Assembly (NCBI RefSeq): GCF_005250615.1
Contig: NZ_SULM01000007.1
Span: 248,001 to 312,000, forward strand
Length of the DNA: 64,000 bases
Direction of reading: 5' to 3'
Origin: Pseudomonas rhizoryzae
Lineage (GTDB): Bacteria > Pseudomonadota > Gammaproteobacteria > Pseudomonadales > Pseudomonadaceae
In this document: positions 61,953 to 64,000 of the stretch, one piece after another
Position numbering within the stretch: position 1 is the stretch's first letter
How the letters are laid out: each line of letters starts with the position of its first letter
Made by a program: the position numbers and the translations under genes
The notes under the pieces: generated by a model
What the model was told of the DNA's origin: nothing
The model's input: only the letters and a program-made list of their open reading frames with translations
Databases searched by the model: none

Positions 61953-63931
61953 CACGCCTCCCGCTGGGCCAGGGCTTCGCGCAGGAAGAAGTCCAGCGTC
62001 TTGCCGACGGTGGCGGCCATGGCGGTGGTCGGCTGCCAGTCGATCAGACGACGGGCGTTCTCCACGCTGGGCTTGCGGTGGGCCACGTCCTGGTAGCCGT
62101 CGCCGTAGAAGCTCTTGCTCTCCACCTCGCGGAAGCCGGCGAAGGGCGGGAACTCATGGCGCAGCGGATGGGCCTCGAACTGGGCCAGGAGCTCTTCGGC
62201 CAGCTCGCGGATGCTCGCTTCGTTGTCCGGGTTGCCGATGTTGACGATCTGGCCGTCGCAGCGTCCGCCCTGGTTTTCGATGATGCGGAACAGCGCCTCG
62301 ATGCCGTCGTCGACGTCGGTGAAGCAACGCTTCTGGGCGCCGCCGTCGACCAGCTTGATCGGGGTGCCTTCCACCAGGTTGAGGATCAGCTGGGTGATGG
62401 CGCGGGAGCTGCCGATGCGCGCGGAGTCCAGGCGATCCAGGCGCGGGCCCATCCAGTTGAACGGACGGAACAGGGTGAATTTCAGACCCTTGCTGCCGTA
62501 GGCCCAGATGACGCGGTCGAGCAACTGCTTGGAGACCGAGTAGATCCAGCGCTGCTTGTTGATCGGGCCGACCACCAGGTTGGAGCGGTCTTCGTCGAAG
62601 CGCTCGTCCTGGCACATGCCGTACACCTCGGAGGTGGACGGGAAGATCACGCGCTTTCCGTACTTCACGCAGTGGCGAACGATCTTGAGGTTTTCCTCGA
62701 AATCCAGCTCGAACACGCGCAACGGGTTGCGGGTGTATTCGATGGGGGTGGCGATGGCCACCAGCGGCAGGATCACGTCGCACTTCTTGATGTGGTATTC
62801 CAGCCACTCGGTGTGGATGGAGATGTCGCCTTCCACGTAATGGAAGTGCGGATTGGTCTTGAGGCGCTCGATGGCGTCGGAGCCGATGTCCAGGCCATAG
62901 ACGTCGTAGTTGCCGTCGGCCAGCAGGCGCTCGGACAGGTGGTTGCCGATGAAGCCGTTGACGCCGAGGATCAGCACCCGGGTGCGGCGCTTGGCGCGGC
63001 GATCCTGGCGGTGCAGACGGGCACCGGCCACCAGGCCGGCTTCGCGGGCCAGTTGCGGGCCGGAGAGATACAGCCCGGCATCGCCCAGCTGGCCGGCACG
63101 CACTTCCAGGGCACCTTCGCCGCAGGCGATGCGCAGGGGCTCCAGGCTCAGCACGGTACCGGGGGCCTGGCCGTGGTGTTCGGCCTGGGCCTGAGCGTTC
63201 CAGACGATCAGCTTGCGCTCGCCGATCCAGCCGAAGGCGCCCGGATAGGGTTGGGTCACGGCGCGGACCAGGTTGGCAAGCTCGGTGGCCGAACGACTCC
63301 ACTCCAGCTCGCCGTCGGCGGCGCTGCGGCGACCGTAGGTGCTGGCCTGGCTTTCGTCCTGCTCACGCTCTTCCAGAGTCCCGGCGGCCAGCCCCGGCAG
63401 GGCATCGCGCAGGAGCTCCTGGCTGGCTTCGCGCAGCTTGCCGTGCAGCGTCAGGGCGGTGTCGTCCGGGGCGATGGCGACGCGCTGCTGGGCGACGATG
63501 GCGCCGGCATCGGCACGCTTGACCATGCGGTGCAGGGTCACGCCGGTCTCGGTCTCGCCATTGACCAGCACCCAGTTGGCCGGAGCGCGACCGCGATAGC
63601 GCGGCAGCAGCGAGCCGTGCAGGTTGTAGGCGCCGCGGCTGGCGCAGGCCAGCACCTCTTCGGAGAGCAGGTTGCGGTAATAGAAGGAGAAGATGAAATC
63701 CGGCTCCAAGGCGCGGATGCGCTCGACCCAGATCGGGTGGTTGACGTCTTCCGGCGCATGCACCGGGATGCCGTGGCGGGCACAGAGCTGGGCGACCGAG
63801 GCGAAGAAGCGGTTCTCGCCCGGATCGTCCGGATGGGTGAAGACGGCAGCGATGGGATAGCCGGCCTGGATCAGCGCGGCGAGGCCGGCGCAGCCGATGT
63901 CGTGGTAAGCGAAGACGATAGCGGTTTTCAT
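61952..63931 (-). CDS. arnA: Bifunctional UDP-L-Ara4N formyltransferase/UDP-glucuronate decarboxylase
   Basis: 659 residues with two enzymes. Residues 1-304 form the formyltransferase (Asn103 and His105 in [13 protein letters not shown], Asp141 in [11 protein letters not shown]). Residues about 315-659 form the NAD-dependent UDP-glucuronate decarboxylase (Rossmann motif [25 protein letters not shown] with the catalytic Tyr/Lys, [11 protein letters not shown] with the conserved Arg). The start [16 protein letters not shown] matches the family; an ATG three codons upstream is possible. The 69 bases beyond it may hold the end of arnC but are too short to confirm. Confidence 0.96.
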   Translation of the reverse strand: MKTAIVFAYHDIGCAGLAALIQAGYPIAAVFTHPDDPGENRFFASVAQLCARHGIPVHAPEDVNHPIWVERIRALEPDFIFSFYYRNLLSEEVLACASRGAYNLHGSLLPRYRGRAPANWVLVNGETETGVTLHRMVKRADAGAIVAQQRVAIAPDDTALTLHGKLREASQELLRDALPGLAAGTLEEREQDESQASTYGRRSAADGELEWSRSATELANLVRAVTQPYPGAFGWIGERKLIVWNAQAQAEHHGQAPGTVLSLEPLRIACGEGALEVRAGQLGDAGLYLSGPQLAREAGLVAGARLHRQDRRAKRRTRVLILGVNGFIGNHLSERLLADGNYDVYGLDIGSDAIERLKTNPHFHYVEGDISIHTEWLEYHIKKCDVILPLVAIATPIEYTRNPLRVFELDFEENLKIVRHCVKYGKRVIFPSTSEVYGMCQDERFDEDRSNLVVGPINKQRWIYSVSKQLLDRVIWAYGSKGLKFTLFRPFNWMGPRLDRLDSARIGSSRAITQLILNLVEGTPIKLVDGGAQKRCFTDVDDGIEALFRIIENQGGRCDGQIVNIGNPDNEASIRELAEELLAQFEAHPLRHEFPPFAGFREVESKSFYGDGYQDVAHRKPSVENARRLIDWQPTTAMAATVGKTLDFFLREALAQREA

Positions 63932-64000
63932 CAGGGGCATTCCTGTCACTGGACTTTTCTAATTACTGAACTTGGCGCAGCGGCGCTGGCGAAGGGGAAA

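Noticed and set aside
63932-64000. 3' end of arnC
   Set aside because: Operon order predicts it, but the 69 bases are open in several frames and give no diagnostic residues.

Overview
The window reads as one contiguous piece of a high-GC gammaproteobacterial chromosome, almost certainly Pseudomonas. This rests on gene orders typical of that genus: rpoZ-spoT-ridA; glcC divergent from glcDEFG-glcB; pstS-pstC-pstA-pstB-phoU followed by a CheY-like regulator; beta-carbonic anhydrase next to a SulP transporter; and arnA-arnD-arnT-arnE-arnF-ugd. The P. oryzihabitans/psychrotolerans lineage is my guess from overall impression only. No rRNA, tRNA, CRISPR, prophage or full insertion sequence was seen.

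Layout. 1-3416: truncated aldo/keto reductase, small conserved-looking protein, phosphoglycerate mutase gpmA and a YihY-type membrane protein. 3544-6534: leftward operon of three glycosyltransferases of different folds. 6693-12197: glutathione transferase, CsbD-like stress protein, glyoxalase I and two convergent chemoreceptors. 12857-15492: carbonic anhydrase and SulP transporter, split by an inverted-repeat element. 16072-19141: HU protein, a 55-residue rubredoxin, an MFS exporter and an envelope pair (glycine-zipper lipoprotein and coiled-coil periplasmic protein). 19211-25106: methionine uptake operon metN-metI-metQ-metQ and a large-subunit catalase. 25291-28397: ridA, spoT, rpoZ. 28486-29817: a Fic-family protein with a winged helix and an altered active site, preceded by seven perfect 10-bp tandem repeats. 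30030-37419: complete glycolate-utilisation locus with two GlcC-type operators. 37556-44115: CNNM/CBS protein, membrane diguanylate cyclase, and two paralogous M23 peptidases flanking an AraC regulator. 44188-51861: phosphate uptake locus with two good Pho boxes. 52129-55586: MHS symporter, M20 amidohydrolase, beta-propeller protein. 55607-63931: lipid A L-Ara4N modification operon, translationally coupled throughout, with an extra ArnT-like glycosyltransferase at its end; arnB/arnC would lie beyond the right edge.

How the parts work together. The glc genes oxidise glycolate to glyoxylate and condense it with acetyl-CoA to malate. The pst genes import phosphate and, through PhoU, report its level. 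The arn genes make and transfer aminoarabinose to lipid A. SpoT and the omega subunit belong to the stringent response.

The least explained content is non-coding: four copies of a ~140-bp inverted-repeat element (one expanded to 230 bp), three of which end exactly at the stop codon of a leftward gene; two copies of a ~98-bp CGTAGGTTGGG-bounded repeat; the tandem array before fic; and a long leader hairpin that would bury the gpmA ribosome-binding site.
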